The notes under the pieces were generated by a model that made no database searches, was not told where the DNA came from, and worked only from the letters and a program-made list of their open reading frames with translations. The position numbers and the translations under genes are program-made. Positions 1 through 7,894 of a DNA stretch of 64,000 nt are shown here, piece by piece. This DNA is from Psychrobacter immobilis (GTDB lineage Bacteria > Pseudomonadota > Gammaproteobacteria > Pseudomonadales > Moraxellaceae): positions 1-64,000 of the forward strand of contig NZ_CAJGZJ010000003.1 in NCBI RefSeq assembly GCF_904846225.1. Direction: 5' to 3'. Numbering within the stretch: position 1 is the stretch's first letter; the number at the start of each line of letters is the position of its first letter.

Positions 1-124
1 TATCTGCGTTATTTTCCTTGTTTGACTGCAATTTATCTCATTTTAAGCCTCACAATCTAAATGATGACACGCCCTAGCTTACTTTACTTAGAATACTGCA
101 TTAATTTATATTTTACTTAGGCTA

Positions 125-937
125 TTACTCAGTAAAGCTTTGAAAGTTGGCTAAGCTCATTGCATTCAAACGATCCAAGTCTTCTTGAGTATCGACACCT
201 GCTGGTAGCTGACAGGCTGCTGCTGCAATCGAGATATGTCCGCCATTTTCTAAAACACGTAACTGCTCTAGACTTTCGAGCATCTCAAGTGGTGTCTGCG
301 GCCAATGTACAAATTTCTGTAATAGACTAACGCGATAAGCATATAAACCCAAATGGCGATAAGCGTTTTTTGGCGGTTGTTTGTCACTCTGATTAGCCAA
401 TACAACATCACGGTCGCAAGGAATTGGCGCTCGGCTAAAATACAGCGCACGCTGTTTGCCTTCAGAATATTGACTGACCACTTTTACCACAGAGGGACGC
501 TGAAAAGTCTCATAATCCTCTATAGGCTCGCATAAGGTCGCCATGACGCTGTCATTATCTGCTATCAAAAGCGCCTTAACTTGCTCCAATAGTAACGGCG
601 GCACGAGTGGTTCATCACCTTGCATATTAACCACAATATCGTGGTCAGCCCAGCCTTTGATAGCAGCCACTTCTGCCAATCGGTCAGTGCCTGATGCGTG
701 CTCAGCGCTGGTCATAACGACGTCAAAACCTGCATCGATACAGACTTTTGCAATGCGTTCATCATCGGTCGCGATACACATATCGTCAGCAAATTGCGCT
801 GCCTGCGCCTTTTCAGCAACCCAAAGAATCATTGGTTTGCCATGAATAGTCAATAACGGCTTGCCGGGTAGCCGCGTACTTTTAAAGCGTGCAGGAATGA
901 CAATATGAGTTTTGGCAGGTGTGATGATTGGCGACAT
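125..937 (-). CDS. kdsB: CMP-Kdo synthetase (3-deoxy-manno-octulosonate cytidylyltransferase)
   Basis: This enzyme couples CTP to Kdo to give CMP-Kdo, the activated sugar for the lipopolysaccharide inner core, in the cytoplasm. The protein has 270 residues (family about 250). It opens with the nucleotidyltransferase signature [16 protein letters not shown] at about residues 13-28 and carries [11 protein letters not shown] near residue 105 and [10 protein letters not shown] near residue 192, all typical of KdsB. The start is ATG with an AGGAA ribosome site a few bases upstream. It is the last gene of a lipid A/Kdo run (msbA, lpxK, kdsB) on the minus strand, 60 bp after lpxK, so co-transcription is likely. 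The N-terminus is slightly longer than usual. Confidence 0.96.
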   Translation of the reverse strand: MSPIITPAKTHIVIPARFKSTRLPGKPLLTIHGKPMILWVAEKAQAAQFADDMCIATDDERIAKVCIDAGFDVVMTSAEHASGTDRLAEVAAIKGWADHDIVVNMQGDEPLVPPLLLEQVKALLIADNDSVMATLCEPIEDYETFQRPSVVKVVSQYSEGKQRALYFSRAPIPCDRDVVLANQSDKQPPKNAYRHLGLYAYRVSLLQKFVHWPQTPLEMLESLEQLRVLENGGHISIAAAACQLPAGVDTQEDLDRLNAMSLANFQSFTE

Positions 938-997
938 GGTTTATTCCTATAGCATTTTTATATGGTTTAAAACATTATCCATGAGTGGCAGTTAATC

Positions 998-2095
998 TCA
1001 TTTAAAAGTGATACCTAAGCTATTCAGTTGTTGCTGTAATTGTTGATAACAGCCATCAGAGAGTACAGCGGTTACGGGTAAGACCCATAAATTATTTATC
1101 AGCTTTTTATAATCATCGGTGAGCGCCTGCTCGGCTGTGTGTTTCAATAATAATGCTCTTATTTTTACCGCATCTTTAGTGGTTACGACAATTGGATGAT
1201 CGCTATACTGAAACAGCTCAGCCAAGCTAAAGTAATAATGGTCAGGATAAGGATGCCCAATGACATCGAAGCCAAGCAAATCTAAGGTATCAAAAAAGCG
1301 TTGCGGGTAACCAATACCGCTCACTGCATGTACCCTACTACCTTTTTCAGGCGCTTCATTGTTTGTCCTGTTAAATGATACAGGTTGCCATAAGCGCTGC
1401 ATTTCATCAGCTTTTAGGTGCATCGTCAGACGATGGGATTGAGACTGATTGGTATCATTTTTCTTATCAATTGAGACAGCCTCTAAACTTTCATGATAAA
1501 TGACGTTTGCACCCTTTAACCGTGATATTGGCTCACGTAAGAAGCCCGTTGGCAGTAATTGCTGGTTACCGAAACCACGTGCGGCATCTACCACAATCCA
1601 TTCTATGTCACGTTGTAGTGCATAATGCTGCAAGCCATCATCGGCAATAACCAATTGCAAATCAGGATGAGACGCCAATAGAATAGCAATGGCTTGCTCG
1701 CGATTGGGGCTTACGGCCATTGCCACTCCTGTCGTATTTACGATCAGACAGGGCTCATCCCCTACTACACTGGGCAAACTGGTGGCACTGACAAGCATTG
1801 GCATCTGACTGGTATCACCACCATAACCACGACTAATAACACCAATGTTGATGCCTTGGTCTTGCAAATGACCGACCAAAGCAATAATTAACGGGGTTTT
1901 ACCGCTGCCACCAACACTGATATTGCCAATCACCATGACAGGTACAGTCGCGCGATAGCTTGATAATACACCAGTCCTATAAGCATGACGACGGATCATC
2001 GTAATGAGTCCGTATAACCAGCTAATAGGTAGCAGTAGCCATAACCAAACGGCTTGACGTTGCCATGCGCGCGTGACTGTCGTCTCAATGCTCAT
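998..2095 (-). CDS. lpxK: tetraacyldisaccharide 4'-kinase
   Basis: LpxK phosphorylates the 4' position of tetraacyldisaccharide-1-phosphate to make lipid IVA, at the cytoplasmic face of the inner membrane. The 365-residue protein has a hydrophobic N-terminal stretch (about residues 15-32) and the P-loop GGSGKT at residues 62-67 after the motif PVMVIGNISVGG, which is diagnostic. The family motif DDGLQH follows near residue 153. Length is slightly above the usual 325-345 because of a variable polar segment around residues 205-250. It lies between msbA and kdsB on the same strand; the three genes supply consecutive steps of lipid A and Kdo metabolism. Confidence 0.95.
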   Translation of the reverse strand: MSIETTVTRAWQRQAVWLWLLLPISWLYGLITMIRRHAYRTGVLSSYRATVPVMVIGNISVGGSGKTPLIIALVGHLQDQGINIGVISRGYGGDTSQMPMLVSATSLPSVVGDEPCLIVNTTGVAMAVSPNREQAIAILLASHPDLQLVIADDGLQHYALQRDIEWIVVDAARGFGNQQLLPTGFLREPISRLKGANVIYHESLEAVSIDKKNDTNQSQSHRLTMHLKADEMQRLWQPVSFNRTNNEAPEKGSRVHAVSGIGYPQRFFDTLDLLGFDVIGHPYPDHYYFSLAELFQYSDHPIVVTTKDAVKIRALLLKHTAEQALTDDYKKLINNLWVLPVTAVLSDGCYQQLQQQLNSLGITFK

Positions 2096-2156
2096 TAATA
2101 TTGGTCACTTATCCTATCTGTTTAGCGATGCTTAAATATCAAAGTTGTCCCAAGAT

Positions 2157-2221
2157 ATCATTCAATAAAAAGTATCATTCAATAAAAGATGTTCTTGAAT
2201 AAAAGACACCATTCAATAAAA
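2157..2221. repeat. Short imperfect direct repeats between msbA and lpxK
   Basis: The 14-bp unit ATCATTCAATAAAA occurs at 2157-2170 and 2174-2187, with degenerate copies at 2192-2204 (TTCTTGAATAAAA) and 2208-2221 (ACCATTCAATAAAA). The block abuts the msbA stop codon. The spacing of 16-18 bp is irregular, as expected from slippage in AT-rich DNA. No function is assigned. Confidence 0.75.
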
Positions 2222-4009
2222 CTATGCAAAATCTCGGGCATACATTTGTGCATAATGACCTTGCCGCTGTATCAACTCATTATGCGTGCCAAGCTCAACT
2301 ATCTGACCACCATCCAATACAGCGATACGATCGGCAGATTCAATAGTCGTCAGGCGGTGAGCAATGACCAATGTTGTACGGTCTTTCATCACATTATCAA
2401 GCGCTTGCTGAATATAATACTCTGATTCGTTATCAAGGGCGCTGGTCGCTTCATCCAAGATTAAAATAGGGGCGTCTTTTAGTAGAGCACGAGCAATCGA
2501 TAAGCGCTGACGCTGTCCGCCAGACAATTGCAAACCTTCAGCTCCGATTTCACTTTGGTAGCCATTTGGCATCTTCATAATAAAATCATGGGCAAAAGCA
2601 TCTTTCGCCGCTTTTTCGACTTCAGCTTGTGTCCTATTGGCCAAACCACCATAAGCGATATTGTTAAATACCGTGGTATTGAACAGAACCACTTGCTGGT
2701 TGACCATCGCAATTTGAGAACGTAAGCTCTCTAAAGTAATGTCTTCAATTGGCATTCCGTCTAGGGTAATGTGCCCTGAGGTGGTCGATAACGTACGGGT
2801 CAGTAAATTCACCAATGATGATTTACCAGCGCCACTTCGCCCGACCAATGCCACTGTCTCACCCGCTCGTACATCTAACGTAAAATCACTCAGTGCTACG
2901 GTCGAATCTGGATAAACCAAGCCAATATTGTCCAGACGAATCTCACCAGATAATGCGGGGCTAAGCACACCTGTATCTTTTTCTTCTGGCTCATCCAATA
3001 ATGCAAATATCGATTCACCAGCGGCAATACCTTTTTGTAATTTTTGATTGATATCGGTAAGTGAGCGCACCGGCTTACTCAGCAAACCTGCGGCAGCAAT
3101 GTAAGAGATAAACTCACCAGCGGAGATATTGTCTATCACTGCTGGACGCAAGGCGAGCCAAACCACAACCGACATTGCCACTGCCATTAACAGCTGCACG
3201 GCTGGCGTATTAATGCTGTTGGTGACCACTACCTTCATACCTTGACGTAAATTCTTTTTTGATGTTTTATCAAAACGCTTGGCTTCGTACGCTTGTCCGC
3301 CATAGTTTTTGACCACTTGATAGCCACCAATGACTTCATTGGTGATATGACTGACATCGCCCATCGTTTCTTGAATACCTTTGGATAGCTTTAGATAACG
3401 CTTAGAAGCCACCCGAATCAATACTAATATCGGCGGTAGTACGACAAATAAAATTAACGTCAAACGCCAATTGCTATAGAGTAAAAAACCGACCAACGCC
3501 ACAACTGTCAAACCATCACGCAGTAAAGTTTTCATTGAATCCGTACTGGCAGCCGTGACTTGCTCAACATCAAATATCAGTTTGGACGAGATGGTACCAG
3601 CGGGATTGGCCAGATAAAATGAGCTTGGCAAGCGTAGTAATTTATTAAAAACTTGCACTCGTAGCTCATAAACCAAGTTACGTGACACCAAAGCGGAATA
3701 ATAATTACCCAAAAAGCTACCGACACCGCGAATAAAAAATAGTCCAATAATTAATAAGGGAAACATATCTTGTTTGCTTTGATCGTTCTGATTAATGGCA
3801 TCAGTGATGTATTGCAATAGCTTAGCAATCCAAATTTCTGTCCCCGCATTAATAGCGAAACCCAAAACTGTCAGCAGTAACGCCCACCAGTAGGGTTTCA
3901 GATAGCTCAGTAAGCGCAGTAACGTCGCACGCTTAGGTACGCTTAATGGCGCTGCTGATACTGTTTTAGCAGAAGTTTTTGTAGAGTCAGGTTGATATGC
4001 TTGGCTCAT
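2222..4009 (-). CDS. msbA: lipid A export ATP-binding/permease protein
   Basis: MsbA is the homodimeric half-size ABC transporter that flips core-lipid A across the inner membrane. The 595-residue protein has an N-terminal six-helix type-1 exporter domain (about residues 35-330) and a C-terminal nucleotide-binding domain with Walker A GRSGAGKSS near residue 388, signature LSGGQRQRLS near 493, Walker B/D-loop ILILDEATSALD near 512 and the H-loop IAHR. Length matches the family. It is the first intact gene of the msbA-lpxK-kdsB run; upstream lies only an exbD remnant. Its position next to lpxK favours MsbA over other exporters of this fold. Confidence 0.94.
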   Translation of the reverse strand: MSQAYQPDSTKTSAKTVSAAPLSVPKRATLLRLLSYLKPYWWALLLTVLGFAINAGTEIWIAKLLQYITDAINQNDQSKQDMFPLLIIGLFFIRGVGSFLGNYYSALVSRNLVYELRVQVFNKLLRLPSSFYLANPAGTISSKLIFDVEQVTAASTDSMKTLLRDGLTVVALVGFLLYSNWRLTLILFVVLPPILVLIRVASKRYLKLSKGIQETMGDVSHITNEVIGGYQVVKNYGGQAYEAKRFDKTSKKNLRQGMKVVVTNSINTPAVQLLMAVAMSVVVWLALRPAVIDNISAGEFISYIAAAGLLSKPVRSLTDINQKLQKGIAAGESIFALLDEPEEKDTGVLSPALSGEIRLDNIGLVYPDSTVALSDFTLDVRAGETVALVGRSGAGKSSLVNLLTRTLSTTSGHITLDGMPIEDITLESLRSQIAMVNQQVVLFNTTVFNNIAYGGLANRTQAEVEKAAKDAFAHDFIMKMPNGYQSEIGAEGLQLSGGQRQRLSIARALLKDAPILILDEATSALDNESEYYIQQALDNVMKDRTTLVIAHRLTTIESADRIAVLDGGQIVELGTHNELIQRQGHYAQMYARDFA

Positions 4010-4097
4010 AAAAGCCTCAATTTAGGTGTCATAATATGAATGGGCTGCGCTTATTACACAGTTTGATGAGAGTATCTATAGCAAAATTTGCTATATA

Positions 4098-4286
4098 TTA
4101 TTGCGGTAACGGCTGACCAAGTGGCACGACCGTACTGATATTAAGGTTTAAAAAACCCAGTTTACCAGCGACATCCATCACTCGCATGACTGATTGATGT
4201 TTTTTTATAACTGACGAATTTGCACGCTCTCGCGATTCTACATGTGCATCGTCATCAACCAACCACCCGCTTTTACCAACTCCCAC
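4098..4286 (-). pseudogene. exbD: C-terminal remnant of an ExbD/TolR-type protein
   Basis: A 62-codon open frame ends with VMRVMDVAGKLGFLNLNIST, which resembles the C-terminal periplasmic end of ExbD/TolR proton-channel subunits. The N-terminal transmembrane helix with its essential aspartate is missing: the frame is closed by a stop just upstream of a GTG codon, and no further ExbD-like coding sequence is evident before parB. In Pseudomonas-type gammaproteobacteria, exbB and exbD precede lpxK and kdsB, so this is where a decayed exbD would be expected. The remnant assignment is an inference from a short match; a novel small protein is possible but less likely. Confidence 0.5.
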
Positions 4287-4397
4287 ATACTAACTTCTCT
4301 TCTATGTTCTTGTAAAAACAGTGGTTGCCAAGATTATTTACAATAATGACCAAGATGACTTAACATTTGAAAAATTATCGTAAATCAATTCAGCGTT

Positions 4398-5528
4398 TTA
4401 AGCTTGTGCTTCTATATGCTTAATCAAGGCTGCTAACTGGTCTTGGCTATGGAAAAATATCTCAACGCTACCTTGTCCATCTTTTTTGTGCTTCAATTTT
4501 ACTTCAGCGCCTAGCATGTCTGTCAATCGTTGCGTCAACTGCTCCGCATCGCGAGACTGCACTTGTTCGGTGCGATTGACTTTAGGAGCAGGCTGCAAAA
4601 TTGATTTAACCAGCTTTTCAGCGTCGCGTACGGTCATACCGCCATCAATTATTTTTTGTGCGATGATAGGTTGCTGATCAGACGATAATGCCAAAAGTGT
4701 ACGCGCGTGACCCATATCTAAAGCACTGTTTGCTAAATGGTCTTTTACCGTGTCATGCAACTGATTTAGGCGCAATAAATTAGACACGGTCGTGCGCGCT
4801 TTACCAACGACTTCAGCAATCATGGCGTGACTCATACCAAACTCTGTATGAAAGCGCTGTAGAGCCGCAGCCTGTTCAATCACGGATAAGTCTTCGCGTT
4901 GAATATTCTCAATCAGCGCTAGTGCAATCGCCAATTCATCAGATAAAGCACGTTCAATCGCTGGTATAACGGATTTTCCTGCCATTTTTGCCGCACGCCA
5001 GCGACGCTCACCCGCAATAATTTCATGAGTAACGAATGCTTCGCTTTTGTCTTCGTTAGCCAGTAATGGACGGATAACGATAGGCTGCATCACGCCATGC
5101 TGTTCTATAGAAGAGGCAAGCTCTGCCAAAGCCGTTTCGCTCATATCACGGCGCGGTTGATATTTGCCAGCTTGCAGGCGCGTGACATCAATTTGCACCA
5201 AGCTGATCTGGTCTTCTGTGCCGCTAGTATCTGATCCATTACCGCGCGATTTATTGATAGGTGCTTTATTAGTAGTACGTGGCAAGCGCGCTTTACGGCT
5301 GCTCACGTCATTGGTTTCTGGCGCAGCCGATTTTTCATCAGCTTTGGCACGACTAATCTTGGCTGATGCATTTGTCTTTGGCGTCTCAGCTGACAAAGTG
5401 TCGTCATGATTGTCACGCGCAGGCATATCGTCTTGCAAGGCAGAGGCGGTAATTTGCTTTTCTTTTTTGATTGACCCTAACAAGGCATCCAAACCTCGAT
5501 TAGCAGCCAACCCTCTTTTCTTCGCCAT
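4398..5528 (-). CDS. parB: chromosome partitioning protein ParB
   Basis: ParB binds centromere-like parS sites and spreads as a CTP-dependent clamp for chromosome segregation. The 376-residue protein has a long polar, poorly conserved N-terminal region (about residues 25-108), then the ParB/Srx CTP-binding domain with QPRRDMSETALAELASSI and the box II motif IIAGERRWRAAKMAG, a helix-turn-helix (AMIAEVVGKARTTVSNLLRL) and a C-terminal dimerisation domain. The N-terminal linker makes it longer than the usual 290 residues. It follows parA on the same strand, 194 bp downstream, so the two are probably one operon. Confidence 0.95.
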   Translation of the reverse strand: MAKKRGLAANRGLDALLGSIKKEKQITASALQDDMPARDNHDDTLSAETPKTNASAKISRAKADEKSAAPETNDVSSRKARLPRTTNKAPINKSRGNGSDTSGTEDQISLVQIDVTRLQAGKYQPRRDMSETALAELASSIEQHGVMQPIVIRPLLANEDKSEAFVTHEIIAGERRWRAAKMAGKSVIPAIERALSDELAIALALIENIQREDLSVIEQAAALQRFHTEFGMSHAMIAEVVGKARTTVSNLLRLNQLHDTVKDHLANSALDMGHARTLLALSSDQQPIIAQKIIDGGMTVRDAEKLVKSILQPAPKVNRTEQVQSRDAEQLTQRLTDMLGAEVKLKHKKDGQGSVEIFFHSQDQLAALIKHIEAQA

Positions 5529-5722
5529 GATTACCTATCCTCTAACGCTAAAATAAAAGCCAAATAATGATTAATGCGGCTTACTAAAAATACAATGTTA
5601 AGTGTTTTATCATCTGACTGGATATGCTTTTTTCTGACTAATCGATTTACTTCATGAACCATTTTCGTGAAATAAATTGACCGTTTTTCGTGACCAGTCA
5701 TATTCGATTATAATCAGTACCA

Positions 5723-6502
5723 CTAGCGGCTTTGTTTTATCACTTCTGCTGCTAGTTTTTGATAAGCGCGCGCACCTTTTGACCATCTCTCATAGGCGAT
5801 AACCGGCAGACCATGCGCAGGTGCTTCCGCCAAACGAATATTTCTTGGAATGTGAGTTTTATACATAACATCACCGAAGTGCGCCTCAAGTTCGGCAGAC
5901 ACATCACGCGCTAGCGTATTGCGCGAATCGAATAACGTTCTCACGACGCCGCGAATATAAAGATTGGGATTGAGTTCCGTTAAACGCTCAATAGTTTGCG
6001 ATAAATCCGCCAAACCTTCTAATGCATAGTACTCACACTGCATAGGAATGATGACGCTGTCAGTAGCCACCAACGCATTAATCGTTAACAAATTCAAACT
6101 GGGCGCGCAATCTATAATGACATAATCATAAGCAGACTTTTGAGCAGCGATTTGATCGTTTACCAGATCCGCCATCGCTGTTTTAAACAATTCATGACTG
6201 TCGGTTTTACTCATCAAAGTGATGTCCATACCAGCCAAATCGCGATTGGCACCGATCACATCAAACCCTGCTGGACTGGTAACGATAGTCTCCCATAGTG
6301 AGACGCCATCAAGCAGCACATCAGCTATCGTCAATGCCAATTCATTTTTGTCCACACCAGTACCACTGGTCGCATTACCTTGTGGGTCTAAGTCAATCAG
6401 CAGTACATGCTTTTGCTTAGCAGCCAAGCTGGCGGTCAAATTTACCGCCGTCGTAGTTTTACCCACGCCGCCTTTTTGATTCGCAATTGCTATGATTTCC
6501 AT
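5723..6502 (-). CDS. parA: chromosome partitioning ATPase ParA
   Basis: ParA (Soj type) is the Walker-type ATPase that drives ParB-parS complexes over the nucleoid. The protein begins MEIIAIANQKGGVGKTTTAV with the deviant Walker A KGGVGKTT, and continues with switch motifs LLIDLDPQGNAT and YDYVIIDCAPSL. The open frame extends 12 bp further to a TTG codon at 6514, but the ATG at 6502 has a GAGTGAG stretch upstream and matches the family start. Length from this start is 259 residues, normal for chromosomal ParA. It sits between rsmG and parB, the common gene order near the replication origin. Confidence 0.95.
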   Translation of the reverse strand: MEIIAIANQKGGVGKTTTAVNLTASLAAKQKHVLLIDLDPQGNATSGTGVDKNELALTIADVLLDGVSLWETIVTSPAGFDVIGANRDLAGMDITLMSKTDSHELFKTAMADLVNDQIAAQKSAYDYVIIDCAPSLNLLTINALVATDSVIIPMQCEYYALEGLADLSQTIERLTELNPNLYIRGVVRTLFDSRNTLARDVSAELEAHFGDVMYKTHIPRNIRLAEAPAHGLPVIAYERWSKGARAYQKLAAEVIKQSR

Positions 6503-6671
6503 ACACTCACTCAATTTTATTAAGGTCTATTACTGTTATTCTTGTTTGCTTTTTAAGGCAACTACCGTACTGTCTTACGCCAAGATTTTGATCATTGCCA
6601 TACTTAAACTCTTAAGCGCAAGCCTAAGTGCATTGTAGATACAACGTGCTATATAGATATCATACGCATTC

Positions 6672-6787
6672 TAGATACTATGCCATTTAAATACTATGCG
6701 CCATGTAGATATTATGCCATTTAAGTGCAGAGGTAAACGTTGTTTCACAAAAAAATCGACTGTTTCATGAATACCATTTCATGAATA
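6672..6787. repeat. Imperfect direct repeats between rsmG and parA
   Basis: A 19-bp unit, TAGATAYTATGCCATTTAA, occurs at 6672-6690 and 6706-6724 (34-bp period, one base different). A separate 11-bp unit, TTTCATGAATA, occurs at 6763-6773 and 6777-6787 just downstream of the rsmG stop codon. A TGTTTCA half-site resembling half of a parS site also occurs twice here (6741 and 6761), but no complete parS palindrome is present. Function is unknown. Confidence 0.65.
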
Positions 6788-6802
6788 TAGGACGCTCATC
6801 GT

Positions 6803-7519
6803 TCAGATATTTTTATTAGACAATTCAATTAAATGACGACTGTCATGCAAATAAGGTACTTCAAGCTTAATGGTTTTAATGTGCCAGTCATTCTCAAGCG
6901 CTTGTAGCTCATCATCACTAGGTGCTTTACCTTTCATGGCGCACAAATAACCGTCACTCGCCAGTCGCGGCTGTGATACTTCAACAAAATCTATCAAACT
7001 AGCAAACGCTCTAGATGTCACTACATCATAGCTCGCCTCATGCGCTTCAATACGAGAAGCAATCGGCTGCATATTACTCAAACCCAGTTCGCTACTGATT
7101 TGTTTAATGAAACGAATTTTTTTCTGATTACTATCAAGTGCGGTACACTGACGTTCAGGCTGACAAATCGCAATAATAACGGCAGGTAAACCAGCGCCAG
7201 TGCCAATATCAAGCAGTGATCCTGCAGGCAAATGCGTTATAATAGCCAAACAATCAATCACATGTTTGATCAGCGCTTCTTCTGGATCGGTAATGGCGGT
7301 CAGATTATACGCTTTATTCCATAATAAGAGCTGGTCTAAGTACAATAATAGCGTGCGCTGCTGTGTCTCATCTAAAGGTAGGCCCAGCTTGTCTATCGCT
7401 TGCGACAATGTGTTGGCGAGCGCAGGTAATTGTGAGCCAAGCTTTACAAAGCCAGTTGGATCAATACGCATATTGCCCGCGCTGGCAGAAGATGAAGAGG
7501 TTTGAGCGGAAGCTGACAT
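6803..7519 (-). CDS. rsmG: 16S rRNA (guanine-527-N7)-methyltransferase
   Basis: RsmG (GidB) methylates G527 of 16S rRNA using S-adenosylmethionine. The 238-residue protein carries NLTAITDPEEALIKHVIDCL near residue 72, the SAM-binding motif LLDIGTGAGLPAVIIAI near residue 101 and the family motif VTSRAFASL near residue 165. The N-terminus has about 25 extra Ser/Ala-rich residues before the conserved part; a later start at the internal Met17 is possible. It is upstream of parA on the same strand. The usual neighbour mnmG is absent, since a divergent Lon-like protease gene lies on the other side. Confidence 0.95.
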   Translation of the reverse strand: MSASAQTSSSSASAGNMRIDPTGFVKLGSQLPALANTLSQAIDKLGLPLDETQQRTLLLYLDQLLLWNKAYNLTAITDPEEALIKHVIDCLAIITHLPAGSLLDIGTGAGLPAVIIAICQPERQCTALDSNQKKIRFIKQISSELGLSNMQPIASRIEAHEASYDVVTSRAFASLIDFVEVSQPRLASDGYLCAMKGKAPSDDELQALENDWHIKTIKLEVPYLHDSRHLIELSNKNI

Positions 7520-7894
7520 ACTACGAGTTATCCAGTTTTGACGTGTGAACCGCCTATTTTATCATGCAGTCTGCCTATTGAATAGTTGCAGATTGCGCCA
7601 ATGTGAGACATCTTATACTATCTGCACCTATATTAAGTGCGTTATTCTTCTTTAATCGCTTCAAATTGACTATTAATTTTTACATACTTTATTCATCATG
7701 CCCAGTTATTGGTCTAATAATGATACAAAACTGCTTTTAATGACTTATCAAAAGCACTGCTATATCTTGTAAGATGTGTTTACTTACTATCAAAAATTTA
7801 GCATGAAAAACCAAGCCTAAAAGGCTAAGTACAAAATTAAACCGTAAAAAAACAACAATCATTTCACTATTTTAAGACGATTTACCATAATCTT
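7520..7894. other. Divergent intergenic region, rsmG / Lon-like gene
   Basis: This 375-bp gap separates two divergently transcribed genes and must hold promoters for both. A TTGACT box lies near 7666 but no convincing -10 box at ideal spacing was found. No coding sequence, terminator or MITE-like repeat was recognised. Confidence 0.5.
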
